Shown here piece after piece: positions 25,866 through 37,968 of a stretch of 64,000 bases of DNA (position 1 is its first letter; every line of letters begins with the position of its first letter). Origin of the DNA: Boletus sp. NGJ (lineage: Eukaryota > Basidiomycota > Agaricomycetes > Boletales > Boletaceae); contig JAGTXK010000126.1 of the NCBI GenBank assembly GCA_019096195.1, forward strand, positions 1-64,000. The letters run 5' to 3'. Both the position numbers and the translations under genes were made by a program. The notes beneath the pieces were generated by a model that saw only the letters and a program-made list of their open reading frames with translations, did no database searches and had not been told where the DNA came from.

Positions 25866-25925
25866 TAACAAACCACTTTGTAGTTATATAGGGCTGCAGC
25901 CTATATAACAACAAAGTGTTTGTTA
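25866..25925. repeat. 60-bp near-perfect palindrome
   Basis: The left arm 25866-25892 (TAACAAACCACTTTG onward) and right arm 25900-25925 are reverse complements with one mismatch and one extra base, around the centre GCTGCAG. It sits in the intergenic gap between the minus-strand PHD gene and the plus-strand TET/JBP-like gene. A role as hairpin-forming site, transposase site or the footprint of a small inverted-repeat element is possible; none is shown. Confidence 0.8.
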
Positions 25926-25984
25926 CCTTTTTCAAAGTGTGTTTTTACCTCATGTATTCACTAGCTAATCTTACTGGGTTAGGT

Positions 25985-26280
25985 GTGGGCTCAGAACCAG
26001 GCAAGGGTTGGTGTGTCAGGATGCTAGTCCTGCTCCCACCCTTGCTGTTTTCTTATGAGTTGATGGCTTTGCAAGGTTGGTGTGTTGGGATGCTAGTCCT
26101 GCTCCCACCCTTGCTTGCTTCTACTTTGTTGGTCCAGGGCTTCGTGGGGTTGGTGTGTCGGGACACTAGTCCCACTCCCATTCTTGCATCTTCTTTGTTG
26201 GTTGAGGGCTATGTGGGGTCGGTGTGTCAGGACACTAGTCTTGCTCTGACCCAACCCTTGGCTTTATCCTTGTTCAGTGA
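25985..26280. repeat. Minisatellite, about four units of 65-73 bp
   Basis: The phrase TTGGTGTGTCGGGATGCTAG followed by TCCTGCTCCCACCCTTGC recurs about four times with drift (starts near 26008, 26077, 26150 and 26219). The plus strand happens to be open through it, giving a Leu/Val-rich repetitive peptide, but there is no domain and the repeat explains the open frame. The surrounding 25.93-26.30 kb holds nothing else. Confidence 0.75.
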
Positions 26281-26299
26281 GATTTGGGTAAGCTTAATT

Positions 26300-26840
26300 G
26301 TCTATTTTGCTATTTAACACTACTAGCGCTTCTGATGTGATCTACCCCAAGGATTTGGTTTCCACTTCCAAAGAAGCAGTTACTTTGTTTGAATTTGGTA
26401 TTGGCAGCACTTGTAAGGTTAGTACAATTATTCTATTTCATTACTAAAGTCTTAGACTTCTTATAGCCCTTATGTTGGATGGATTTTCGGTAAAGGTTGG
26501 ATTTCAGTGTTGAGGAGTTCCATTTTATGGTTTTGGTTGGGATCTCAGTGCCATGTACTTTCTCTTGCTTGAACAGCTTGTCAAGGGGTGGGCCCCCCCT
26601 TGCCAAGCTGCCTTGCTCTTTTTTTTTTTTCACTGTGCAGTCGAACTTCCATTTAACATACGTACTAGCTACTTGTTTCTGTTTAAATTTTGGGATGACT
26701 CATCATGGCCCCTGTTCACATCGCTGCAATGTGGTCACATGACCTCATGTCTGTCTGATTTTTAACTTAAAGTGCCTGTAACCTAGTGTGATGACCAAAC
26801 TTTAAAAATTTTCAAATTGGCAGATTGGCAGCTTTCTCGA
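26300..26840 (+). other. Possible 5' exon or leader of the TET/JBP-like gene
   Basis: Weak plus-strand coding signal, such as VIYPKDLVSTSKEAVTLFEF at about 26.34-26.40 kb followed by a GT-rich junction. A T-run lies at about 26621-26631. These could be upstream exons of the dioxygenase gene; no domain is recognisable. Confidence 0.2.
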
Positions 26841-26849
26841 ATACTTGAT

Positions 26850-28155
26850 ATGGATGCAGGTCCTCCCCTGGCTGCCTGTGTTGGTAAGGTTCTGCAAGAG
26901 GTTGCATGGAGCCCCATCATCACTCAGGATGAATTTTAGTCAGCAAACTTTACAAGCCTAAGTACAACCTGCCAGTCCTTGTAACATATTGATTCAGTCT
27001 AACCACTTTCATTTTCACAAATTCTAGGTTAAGGGCTCAAGCCTTTGTTGAAACTCCTCCCACAATCACTATTGAACAACAAGAAGGTAAAATGATATCA
27101 ATAATGGATGTAGAAGTCCAACATTGTGCAACTGTCATTGCTGTGGCCTTCTTGAACCCAAGTAAGCAAAATTAAGTTCCAAATTGGTATGCATTTTGAT
27201 TGCTCAGCTCCCTACTTGGCTCCCAGTCTCAGTTGACTGGAATTATGACAGGTTTGCCAACTCAGAGAGAAAGCAGCATTCAGGGAAATTTTTTGCCAGT
27301 GTCCACATGGGTTCCATTACAAAACCAACAACAGTTATTGACATCCATGGTAAAATTCTTATGTGGTATCTGCCTGGCCTCCTGCTCCCCCATCAAGTGG
27401 TGTGCTTCAAAGCTCCTTTCCAATCTCTTGTTTATGCTAACTTTGTGATCAGGAAGAATTGAACTGGGTTACCAAGTGCCTGAAGAAATCTATATGTGAT
27501 TCAACCAGCTGTGGCCAAGACTTGTCAAGCTGGCAGTTGGACAGTTTTACTTGCAATAGTGGAGAAGCAATTTTTGGTGCAGGCAAGTTATCACTGTTGA
27601 TCAGAAAGTTGGTACCTGGACATAAGATATGTACACCTAGTCTGTAGTTAGGAACTCCCACAAATGTCTAATATAATGTAGTGGCTTCAAGACCCTATAT
27701 GTTCCCCACAGATTCTCTGTGAGGAAGCTGTTCAAGAATGGCTTGAGTTCATTGACCCAGTTGAGCAGCTGCTAAATGCAATGCTGTAGATTGTCCATCT
27801 GGAGATGTGGTCAGTAAACAGCAAGGTTACTCCATTGCTGACTTGGCCATCTATATACCCTGGCATGGATGTTATTGCCAACCAGGTCACACCTCAGCAT
27901 TACAATCAGGGTGGTGCAATTTCTTTTTATGACCACTTAGTTAGCTTTGGTAAGGGTCATGGTGCCCAATTTCTGCTTGCAGACTTTTATGCAGAGTTTT
28001 CATACCAACCTGGAACATCTATTTTATTTCCAGATAAGGTTTTGGCACACTCAGTTCCAGAGTGGTCTGGGGGGAAGAGGTTAGTAATTGCCCATTATGC
28101 CAAGGATGACATACAGGACAGATTGGGAGTGGCTAGACTCTTGTTGCCAACTTAA
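26850..28155 (+). pseudogene. TET/JBP-family 2OG-Fe(II) dioxygenase gene linked to a KDZ element, inactivated
   Basis: TET/JBP enzymes oxidise methylated pyrimidines in DNA. Visible here: an exon with RAQAFVETPP (about 27.03 kb); after an intron, TVIDIHGKILMWYLPGLLLP (27.33-27.39 kb), the DxxGxIxxWYLPG signature I associate with fungal members; a segment with SWQLDSF (about 27.53 kb); ILCEEAVQEWLEFIDPVEQL (27.71-27.77 kb); then WPSIYPGMDVIANQVTPQHY with NQGG (27.85-27.91 kb), SYQPGTSILFPDKVLAHSVP (28.00-28.06 kb) and KRLVIAHYAKDDIQDRLGV. The double-stranded beta-helix order is clear. The HxD iron motif reads H-Y-N (His 27898-27900, Asn 27904-27906), so the second metal ligand is lost; the distal His of LAHSV and the Arg of GGKR remain. 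An in-frame TAG lies at 27787-27789. It sits 440 bases upstream of, and in the same direction as, a KDZ transposase, the linkage reported for basidiomycetes. Confidence 0.8.
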
Positions 28156-28592
28156 TTGGATTGGTGGTCCAAATTTAGTTAGATTTGTGGAGTAGCTAGA
28201 CAATCAGCATTATGACGTGATTATAACTGACACCAAAGTTCCTTGAGTATCTGACAGATTAGCACATAGTATGACGTGATTAGTTTGTAAAGATTCTTGA
28301 GTGTCGGATGGATTAGGGGTGGCTTGACCCTTGTTGCCAATCCATTTGGGTTGTTATAGTTCAAATATAGCTAGATGCTACCAAAGTTCCTTGAGCCATC
28401 AAACAGATTAGGGGTGACTTGATTCTAAGCTAGACCAATTAGCACTGGACATAGCCATGATATGTAATGTGGTAAAAATATAGCAGGTTAGATTAATATG
28501 TAGTTATTTGACAGGTTAGGCTGTGTGATTGGCACTGAGGCTCCTTGAGTAATAAAATTTAGGGGAAATAATATTAGCCTCTGAATGCCAAA
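28156..28592. repeat. AT-rich spacer with imperfect repeats between TET/JBP-like and KDZ genes
   Basis: No gene. The spacer holds drifting copies of short phrases: CAAAGTTCCTTGAG followed by ATCTGACAGATTAG or similar (near 28233 and 28382), TATGACGTGATTA (near 28213 and 28269), and a CTTGACCCTTGTTGCCAA type phrase (near 28138 and 28325). It looks like a small decayed tandem array forming the promoter region of the transposase gene. Confidence 0.5.
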
Positions 28593-31500
28593 ATGTCCTG
28601 CTCTCATCGAAAGGCCAAGAAAGTCAAAGTTTCTGTTTACAAATTGGGAGGCACAAAACCTAGGGCTTCTAGGTCTATGGTTGTCCTCACCCCTACCACA
28701 ACCAGGAGGGAAAAGATCATTTATACTGAAGTAGATGCTGCCCTATATTACAAATCATCTGATGAGGAAGGCAAATCACCAAAAAGGAAATGTCCTAAGA
28801 CCCCATCTCACTCTAGGATAACTGTTTCTGCCTCGCTAGAGGATACATTTCTGCAGGAGGCTTGCTTAGATGATCAGGAGCCTCATGTACCAAGGATTAC
28901 CAAAGTAAGATTGAGATGTAATGCATAATTATGATCTAATAAAAAGTAGTCCCAGAACGATTTCCTTTTGGAATGGGTTCCTTGGAGGGCTACCTACCTG
29001 AAGATTCTCCTGGATTCTGAAAGCCCAGGATAACTGCAAGACAAATGTGCTCTTTGTCTTCAAGCAGACAATGAAATCCAGTGTCTTTCATGCCTAGGGC
29101 ATCATGGATGGTGTCATATTTGTGCTGTCAAAGCACACATGTCTTTTCCATTTCATAGACTTCAGAGGTGGAATGGTCAGTTCTATGAGGTTATCTCTCT
29201 TTAGGACCTGGGTTTTACTCTAAACCTTGGACATAATAGAGATGCCTGTCCTCAAAATGCTGGAGAAAACGAACATGGTGATCGAATAACTATGGTGGAC
29301 TCAGCAGGGATCTTTGTTCACTCAGTGAAATGGTATAGATGCAATGAGGCCAGTGATCAGGACAAACATCTGCAGCTTCTTTGGCATCATCTCTTTCCCT
29401 CCAGTATCTTCAAGCCTCAAACTGCCTTCACATTCGATGTTTTGGACCAGTTTCTTATTGATTCCCTGGAATGCAAGACCTCAGCATCTAGCTTCTATTC
29501 AAAGCTCAGAAGGTTCACCAACAATGCTTTTCCTGATACTCTTCCTGTATGCTTTCTGATTTTAATATTGATTGAAACTAACACAGCAGTATTAGGATCA
29601 CTATTGGAAATTAATGAGGGTGTCAAGGACTTGGAGAGACCTCTCCAATCGAAAAAGATCAGGGTTTGGTCATGATGCTTAGAAGGACCCAGGAAAGGGC
29701 GATTTGGCAGTGTTTTGTCCTGCTTGTCCTCAGCCAGAGATCAATTTGCCTAAGGACTGGGCTATGTGATATGGTAGGTCAGTGTATTGTCATGCCCCAT
29801 GGAAATTATTTTTGCATGGCTAACTATAAAACAGTGATACTGTCTCATTGCACTATGTGGTGGATGGTAACTTCACTGCTCAGCACATGAAAATGTGTAA
29901 GCCTGAGCATGATGTACCTCTCTCAGATGGTTTAGCTTATATGGTGACTAATGAGCCCTACAAAAAGCATGTTGTCCAGGCTGCAAATAATGAAGAGATA
30001 TGTATTACTGAACCTCAAGGGTGCTTTCGCTTTCATACTCCTTTTACATCTTATAGAGGTCAACATGCCAGAATCATAGGGCTGTTAACAACACCAATAT
30101 TAACAAAACTCACCTGCAGGCCACTAGTGTGGGTGCTACTGCCTGTGCTTGTCATGGATGCTTTGTTCCTCATTCTGTGGTTGATTTTTACAAGGGAGAA
30201 CAGTAAGTTCATTTCCTAGGATTATATAAATAATTTGTTGATTTTTAACTTGGCTAAAGGCAAAAAAATGTTGACTACTCCATTTGTCAAGTGATCTCCT
30301 ACAACTCTGATGGTATACAAAAAACCATTATCATCTATGATGTGGCTTGCCAATGGCACAAGAATTTCTTGGCTAGGGTAGAGAAAGCTCCTGCCTTGTT
30401 CTTGCCAGATGATTTAGATGTGGTTCCAGCGGTTTGAAAATTCCATTTGAGTGCCCACAAGGCTCTATGTTTCTCCCAGTTCAGTCTCATGTTCCTTAAA
30501 GGGGCAGGCCATATTGATGGAGAGATATTGGAAACTCTTTGGGCCTCCTTTAATAAAATCTCACCTTCTGCAAGATCAATGACTTTGGCACACCGGCAAG
30601 AGCTTTATGATGATCATATGAGAGACTCAAACTGCAAGAAGCTAGTGGGAATAGGTGAGTGAACTTTTGCTTTGAATTGCAGGTATTCAAGTCAAATTCA
30701 CTTTGAATTGCAGTGAAGACTTTATTGAGGAAGCTAAAAGCTGCTACTGATGGAGTAGAGTCCACAGAAGGTCCATTTGAAGAGCTTAGCTCTGCTTTGA
30801 ATACTGATAAATTGAGAGTTTGGACTGAGGAGGTAGAGAAAGCTAATGATGAAAGAGGTGAAGCTTTGAATGTGTATAGTTTACAGATGGACAGAGGTGG
30901 ATGGTTTTTCTTTATCAAAGTGGTCCTGCTCATTATTCTTGCATCCCTTCCATAGCTCCTACATTGGCAGAGATGAGACTCAATCTGCTAGATGTGAAGA
31001 CCTCAACCTCTGGAATACAAGGTTCTATGACCTGGATGATAGAAGGTATTAGTATTAAGGATGCCCAGTGAGTAACTGGGTTAGTCATTTATAAGGGGCT
31101 CTGTAATATTAATGCTATTATTGCAGAGATGCCTTGCAGGCAGATATACGTTGCTTGCCTGCCATTCCAACAACAATCCAAAATGCTGACATTCTCCAAA
31201 AGCGACAAAGACTTCATACCAGATTATCCAAGGTCAACCAGATGACACAACTCTTCATGTCTGATTTGGACATAAATGTTATATTTTTACATGTGGATGA
31301 TCCTGATTTCTGTCCTGAGGAGAAAGGTGAGACCCTGGATGATGAAGAAAGGGAGAGGGCATTCTGGGGAGCCCTAGGAAATAATAATGCTGAATATGAT
31401 GGATATAAAGATGATTCAACTAAGAGCTTTCCTGAAGATCTCACCCTTTGAATGCCATCCTATTTGAGGGCCTCCTGCCTGAAAGAGGCTGGGTTAGAGG

Positions 31501-31900
31501 AGCTGGTAAAGAAGGAGGTCAAATTGCACATTGGGCAGGTAAATGATTGTTTGGAAAAACTAAGAACTCATTTAGGTCACAAGTCTATCCTCTATAGGAT
31601 GGACTTTTGAAGTTCAACCTTAGTCAGGACTGACACCAGATCCAAACAAGATATCTGAAGGGTAGCCTTGAAGATTACCAGGAATGTTCGAAGTTACCAT
31701 AGGGCAAGGGAGTCTCTGTCCCATTTGGAAGCTTCTCAAGACATCCTGCAAAAGTATCAACTCATAAAGCCTGATGAACTAGCAGTATCCAAGGATATTA
31801 CTGAGATAAATCAGTTTGGTCAAAGTTCTGACATTCTTCCTTGGTTTTGGAGAATCAGAGAAAGTTAGCTTGGGCCATCTGGTGTGTGGAATGAGGAATG

Positions 31901-32243
31901 TGAAAGGAAAAAGATTCACAATGCTACGAGTCACCCCTAGAGATGATATTCGCAGTGTAAAAGGACAATTCCAAAGATGCATATCTACTACAAGGTGTGC
32001 TACCATATATACGTAAGGAGAAGTGCACGGACCAACTATAGGGCTGGCATGGAATGCACTAGAAGGATGACATAATGTTCTGGGTAGTTCTATGACATAC
32101 GTATTCAGTCATAGGTCCAGATGCGTTCTCTAGTTTAGTGTAATTGTAAGTGTCAATCAGGATGTCAGTCAGGTTCTGAGTTGGAGGAGTCAAAATGAGC
32201 TCGGGAGTCTCAAGATTGTTGGATAAAGAGAAAGTTCATTTCA
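31901..32243 (-). repeat. Gypsy-2 3' LTR (343 bp)
   Basis: Exactly the same length as its partner at 37969-38311. The complement of a purine tract (CCCCCTTTTC on the plus strand) follows immediately at about 32248, as expected at the inner edge of a 3' LTR on the minus strand. Confidence 0.95.
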
Positions 32244-32254
32244 TTACCCCCTTT

Positions 32255-35200
32255 TCAAGGGTAGAACTCCTGGTCGACCAGTGTGCCGGAGAGGAGTGGT
32301 TTCAAGTCGGGCGAAGGGATTTTGAAGAGATGATCAGGAAGGTGGTTAAGCAAGGCGGCGTAGGAACGGAAGGTAGCATCGTTGAAGAGGGTAGTTTGGT
32401 ATGTGCAGAGGGGGCAGTCACACACTGTGTCGAGGGATCGTACGGCAGAAGGGTTGTCGGTGTGGAACTTTTCCACTAGTTGCGGAGCATTGGTAACATT
32501 GTGTTTCAGTTCCCAAGTTCGTTCCTCACATGGGTAACCCTTCCAGTGGACGAGGTACTCCATCTTTCCTCGGCATTTCCTTGAGTTGACGACTTCTTGT
32601 ACTTTGTGCTCCTCTTCCTGGCTGACAATCACCAGTGGTGGTGGTTTCAGTTTTGTCTGCAACTTGGCTGTCCCTTCGTGGTAGGGGGTGAGTAGGGACT
32701 CATGGAATACTGGATGGATTCCACGCCATGTTTTGGGGAGGTCCAACTTGTACAACGCCTCTCCTACTTTGCGTTTCACCTTGAAAGGGCTGTAGCGCTT
32801 ATCATCAAACTTTTTCGTGGGCTGGTCTGTTCGGATGTTGGTTCCTTCGAGGAGGACTTGTTGACCGGTCATGTAGTTTGTCAACGGGGCAGCTCATTTG
32901 TCGTGATTCTTTTTCATCATTGCAGCCACCTTTTCTAATGCACATTTGGCTGCTTCATGGTGTTTCCTCATCTTCTCTGCGAATTCTGAGGCCGACTTGT
33001 TCCATACTTCAATCTGTCTGTCTGGGATGAGGAGTTGTTGCCCATAATTGAGCAGGAAGGGGGATACTCTGGTGGCACTTGTTGTACACGAATTATGCAC
33101 AAACTCTGCAAGCGGAAGCCACTCTATCCAGTCAGTCTGACGATGATCCACGTACACCCGTAAGTACTTTTCGATTTCGCGGTTCACCCGTTCTGTTTGT
33201 CTGTCTGTCTGGGGGTGGTATGCAGTGGACGGGTTGGCCTTGATATCAAGGAGTATGTAGAGGTCCTTCATAAGGAAGAGATGAATTGTGTTCCTCAATC
33301 GGAGATAACCTTGCGGGGGGTGCCATGGAGTTTGAAGATTTGGTCATGAAATATGGTTGTGACCCCTTGAGATGTGATCGTGTTCATCACTGGTGCGAGG
33401 TGTATCATTTTGGAAAAGCAGTCAACAACGACCAGTATTGCATTCTTTCCCTGTGATTGGGGGAGTGGGCCGATGAGGTCAACGGAGATGATTTCCCATG
33501 GCGAGGATGGGATTTCGTTGGGATGGAGGGGGGTGTGGAGCAAGGTAGTCTTGGCTTTTACCTTCTGGCAGACGTCACAGCCCTTGACGTATTCTTCAAC
33601 GTCTTTCCGAAGTGATGGCCAGTAGTACTCGCTCATGATCAGATCACATGTTCGTTTCATGCCAGGATGTCCCGCAATTGGGTGGTCGTGGTTGGTTACA
33701 ATGATGTCTTCTCATAGTTTCTCGTCGTTTGGGACATAGACGAGTCCTTTCCACATTATGAGCCTGTCTTTCTTTGCCCAGTTGGTGTTCTCTTTAGTGA
33801 AGCCCTCCTTTATGAACTTCTCGAGTTTGTATTGCAGTTTTGTAATTCTCGAGAGGGTGGAGGGTGGGGTGACTGCGCTGATGGACACTGGTGATGAGGG
33901 GAGAGAAAAAAGATTGTCCGGGAGGAGGATTTGGGTGGTGTTATTGAGTTCCACCCCCTTTTCAAAATCTGGCCTTTGAGACAGAGGGTTGGCAGGGTTA
34001 GTCTTACCCGAGTGGTGAGTGATAACCAGGGAATATTCCTGGATTATCTGCTGCCACTGGGCTTGATGACAGGAGAGGTCCTGAGGGCGGCGGAAGAATT
34101 GGAGGTTTTTGTGATCAGTGAGGATTTCAATGGGATGCACAGTGTTGAGGAGGTATTGGTGCCATTCACTGAGGGCATAGATAATGGCTAGCATCTCCAA
34201 GTCAGCTGCATGGTAGTTGCATTCCACGTCATTCAGGGATCTTGAAATGAAGGCGATAGGGTGCCAAAGCCCATCATGCTTCTGGGATAGTATGGCGCCT
34301 ATGCCGATGCCTAAGCCATCAGTTTTGACCCAGTAGGGATCGGTGTCCGTTGGCATGGCAAGGGCAGGGATGCTCATGATTGTTGCTTTGAGGTCTTCAA
34401 AGGCCTTCTGGCAATCCACAGACCAGGTGAATTCTTTCTTCACCGACATGAGCACATTAAGGGGGTGCGTGATCATAGCGAAGTTTTTGATGAAGCATCG
34501 GTAGAAGTTGAGAAATCCTAAGAAACCTCAGAGTGTTTTCTTGGAGGTCAGGACTGGCCAGTCGGCGATGGCAGAGACCTTCTTTGCATCCATCTTTACC
34601 TTGTCTTGTGCGACAATGAGGCCGAGGAACTCAGTTTCTTGGACCTCGAAGTCACACTTGTTGTGTCTGAGATAGAGATGGGTGTCTCTTAATATTTGTA
34701 GCACTTCTCATACTACCTTACAGTGTTCCTTGATGGTTCTCATGAATATCATGATATTGTCAATATACACTACCACTACGCCTCAGTCTACCAGGTCCTT
34801 GAACAGTGCGTTCATCATAGTTTGGAATGTTGCTGGGGAATTGGTAAGGCCGAAGAACATCACGAGAGGTTTGAAGAGTCCGTGATTCATCTGGAATGCT
34901 GCCTTCCACTTGTCACCTTCTGCCATCCGCATGTTATTGTAACCCCACCTTATGTTGAACTTGGTGTAATACTTCGCCGCTTTCAGTTTATCAATGAGTT
35001 CGGCGATGAGGGGGAGGGGGTATTGATTACGGCAAGTTACTGCATTGAGTTTTCGGTAATCTTGCACGGGGTGGAGGCATTGGATGTCATTTTGATGAAG
35101 AAGAACATGGAGGCGAATGGGGATTTGGACGGTCGTATGCATCTGGATTTGAGGTTTTCCTTGAGAAATACGTCAAGTTCCTTTTGTTCCCCTGGGTTTA

Positions 35201-35840
35201 GGGGGTAGACTTTACAGTCCACCTTGTGGTTTCCAGGGAGGAGTTCAATTGCATGGTCCCAGGGGTGCCTTGGTGGGAGTGCATCAAAACTCTCTTTTGT
35301 GAATACATCCTTGAACTCATGGACATATTTGGGGGCTGCTTCCTCAAAGGTTTTCTTCTTTTTTTGGGCGTAGTCTTTGATGGCTACTTCCATGGCAACA
35401 TTTCATAGGTATTCATCGGTATCCAGTCGGAATAGCCAGTCTCCCTGCGATGGGACAAAGTCTTCATTGTCTACTGATGCAGTGGTGTGGTCGTTTCTGC
35501 ATCGGAAGGAGATCCTCCTGGTTTTCCAGTCAATGGCTGGGTTGTGAAGCTTCAGCCAGTCATGACCGAGGAAGATCGTATTGGGCCTCAGGTTGGTTAC
35601 TGCTAGGACGATTTGTTCCTTGTGGTCTTGTACCTGTAGCTTGACGATGACAAACTTTTCAATTTTGCCTCCAGCATTGGCGATGCCGTCAGCATTGTAC
35701 ATCGTGAGTGCACGGGGTAACGAGTGCGTTTGCACCCCCTTTTTAGCAACAAAGTCCTCATGGATGGATGATCCTGTGCATCCTGAGTCAATGAGTGCCT
35801 TGACTTCAATTTGTTCTCCATTCAAGGTGCCAAGTTTCAC
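32255..35840 (-). pseudogene. Gypsy-2 pol region: PR-RT-RNaseH-IN-chromodomain (fossil)
   Basis: Minus-strand domains in order: protease with LIDSGCTGSSI (about 35.79 kb) and ending with FLGHDWL; reverse transcriptase (about 35.14-34.49 kb) with NPGEQKELD leading in and FGLTNSPATFQTMMNALFKD; RNase H (34.43-33.95 kb) with HAADLEMLAI and TDHKNLQFF; integrase zinc region and core (33.66-32.89 kb) with CDVCQKVKA and TAYHPQTDRQTERVNREIEK; and a chromodomain with EYLVHWKGYPCEERTWE (about 32.56 kb). It is broken and treated as a fossil. Confidence 0.9.
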
Positions 35841-35949
35841 AGGGATCTTGAGGGAGTTTCTTCTTGTTGTTCACAGGGACGTTTTTTTGAAGTGGGGGGG
35901 GGGGTTTTGTAGATCACGCAGTACCCAGTACACGTTTTCCGGTGTCATT

Positions 35950-37640
35950 TTTCAGAGTTCCTGGACAAGGTCCTGGGACACTTCAATTGCCCTGGTTTCG
36001 TGAACAAAGGATTTTAGGTGTCTGATGGTCCACTCAACCTCAGGGTGTTCCACCTGTGCCTTCATCCAACGTATGGACCAAGGGTCCAACATATTTAACC
36101 AAGGACGAGAGGATGTCCCTTCCTTTTGTTCGGGTTCTCTTTCTTTCGGGTGTTTATGAGGTATCGTACTCACATCATTTGGTTCGTCCTTTTTTACCGA
36201 CGGATGGAATATCACTTTCTGTTCGTTTTTAGGACATTTGGCAATTTTTGTTATCTGGAGGCTTGTTGGAACCTCTAATGCTGATGTGACTTGCTTTTTT
36301 GGGAGGCTCACTCATACCTCCTCTTCATCGGTCTTGTTGTTGCACAGAACAGAGAATCGATTGTTTTGCAACTTATTACTTAGTACAGTAGGTCAACCGT
36401 TGTCTACTCTACAGGGAGAAAAGACGAATCCTCTGCTACTTCGGAGGAGTATTTTACATCAGGGTTACGCTCAGCATCTGTCATCATGAACTCCGCTTCC
36501 TCTGCGAAGTGGTACAGCTTGGTGAAGTAGTCCTCCACCATATCCTTGCCTTGCTTAAGGGCCATTAGCTTTTGCTGTGCCACCTGCTTGAGATTGGCAG
36601 GTTGGAAGTTCTTCTTGAGCTTCTCCTCAAAGCTCACAAAGGTGAGAATGTGGACGGCTCCTTGTGTCATCATGAGGTCTCCAAACCATCCTGCAGGGTT
36701 ACTTCCGCAAAGGTATGAGAGGATGATCAAGATTTTTTGGTAGTCTTGTGGGTTGGTCTCAAAGCTGGACAGGTATAGCTTCATGGTCCTCCACCATGAA
36801 ACAAATTTTTCCTTGTCACCGTTGTAGTATTCTGGTTTGGCGGCGAGAGATTTTCCCAGTTTTGGAGAGGTACTAGGGAACCCTCGTGCTGGGAGGCAGG
36901 GAGTTCTGGGGGATGGGGCGAATGAGGGGATCAAGGGGAGTGGTTGCCAAGGTGGCATTGGTTGCAGGGGAAGAGCTCATGATAAGAGGTTGGCGGGAGG
37001 CGGCGGTGGTGGGCCAGCCGCTGATCCTGCCCTTGCATATATTCTTTGCCATGCGTCAACTGCAGCAAGCCACATCCCTATGGGGTCCATGGCGGAGACT
37101 TCGTGTCATTGGTGTAGCAGGGGGTTTACAGGCATGGCAGGGACAAGACCTGGGGGGATCTGAGGTTGGAGGATGCCTCTTGCCAAGGCTTGGATGGGTG
37201 TGGGGAATGTGATGGAGGTTGGCGTGGATGGGATGCTGACCCAAATGTCCTCAAGAGCTGCCTCCATTTCCCCGAAGGTACTCTGGTGGGTCAGGATGGG
37301 GGTCTGAGAGGGCGAGTTGATGTAGCTCATCAGTGGTATTGCTCATTGAGGTTGTGGAGGAGAGCAGTGAGTACCTCAGCAAGTAGACGATTGGGGTTGA
37401 TTGGGTACAGTCACCGAAGCAGGCAACAAAGGAGATGAGGGCGCGGTAAGTGGGGATTGGGCATGGTGGTGAAATGCCAATGAAACTCGTGCCAGGAGCA
37501 GCTGGCAACAAGTTGTGACAGGGGATAGTTGCAACCTGGTGGCGCTCAGCAGCATGCCTGGAATTATGTGGAATGATGGGATAGGGGCATGTGTAACATG
37601 GGTGAGTACGATCACCAACGACCAACTACACATGTAATGC
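35950..37640 (-). pseudogene. Gypsy-2 gag region (fossil)
   Basis: Upstream of the protease on the minus strand. The best part (36958-36404) has a Pro-rich start and a capsid-like domain with YYNGDKEKFVSWWRTMKLYL and an alpha-helical region ending near FAEEAEFMMTDAERNPD. I see no clear CCHC knuckle in the 3' part. It is broken like the rest of the element. Confidence 0.7.
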
Positions 37641-37956
37641 AGGCAAGTACGATTGCCAACAGTGGAGACACTGTGGGGGCAAACAGAAGGTGGGAGTTTC
37701 TTTCTTCAAGAGTTGCGAGTCATAGGGGACCTAGGCCTCCTTATCTTCTCTGCTAGTTGTAACTTACCCTTGCGCTAGCCACCACCGTAAGAGGCTGGGA
37801 TTATGCTTATTGCTAACAAGGGGTTACAGATTCCTAGGGATCAATGCGGGAAGGGAAAGGAAAAGAAGGAGAACAAGCACGCCTGCAAAGTGCGGCAGTG
37901 AGGCAAGACTGGGGGGGAAGGTGGTCAAGAGGCAAAGTGCCTGGTGACCAAGGGTT

Positions 37957-37968
37957 ATCTTTGGAATT
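37957..37968 (-). other. Gypsy-2 primer-binding site, self-priming type
   Basis: The 12 bases adjoining the 5' LTR (minus-strand AATTCCAAAGAT) are the exact reverse complement of minus-strand sequence inside the LTR (38035-38046). A TATA-like stretch lies about 33 bases upstream of that LTR segment (about 38073-38079). This is the Tf1/sushi fold-back priming layout. Confidence 0.75.

Noticed and set aside
25916-26317. 133-codon plus-strand ORF as a membrane protein gene
   Set aside because: The hydrophobic repeats come from the minisatellite, and there is no start context or homology signal.
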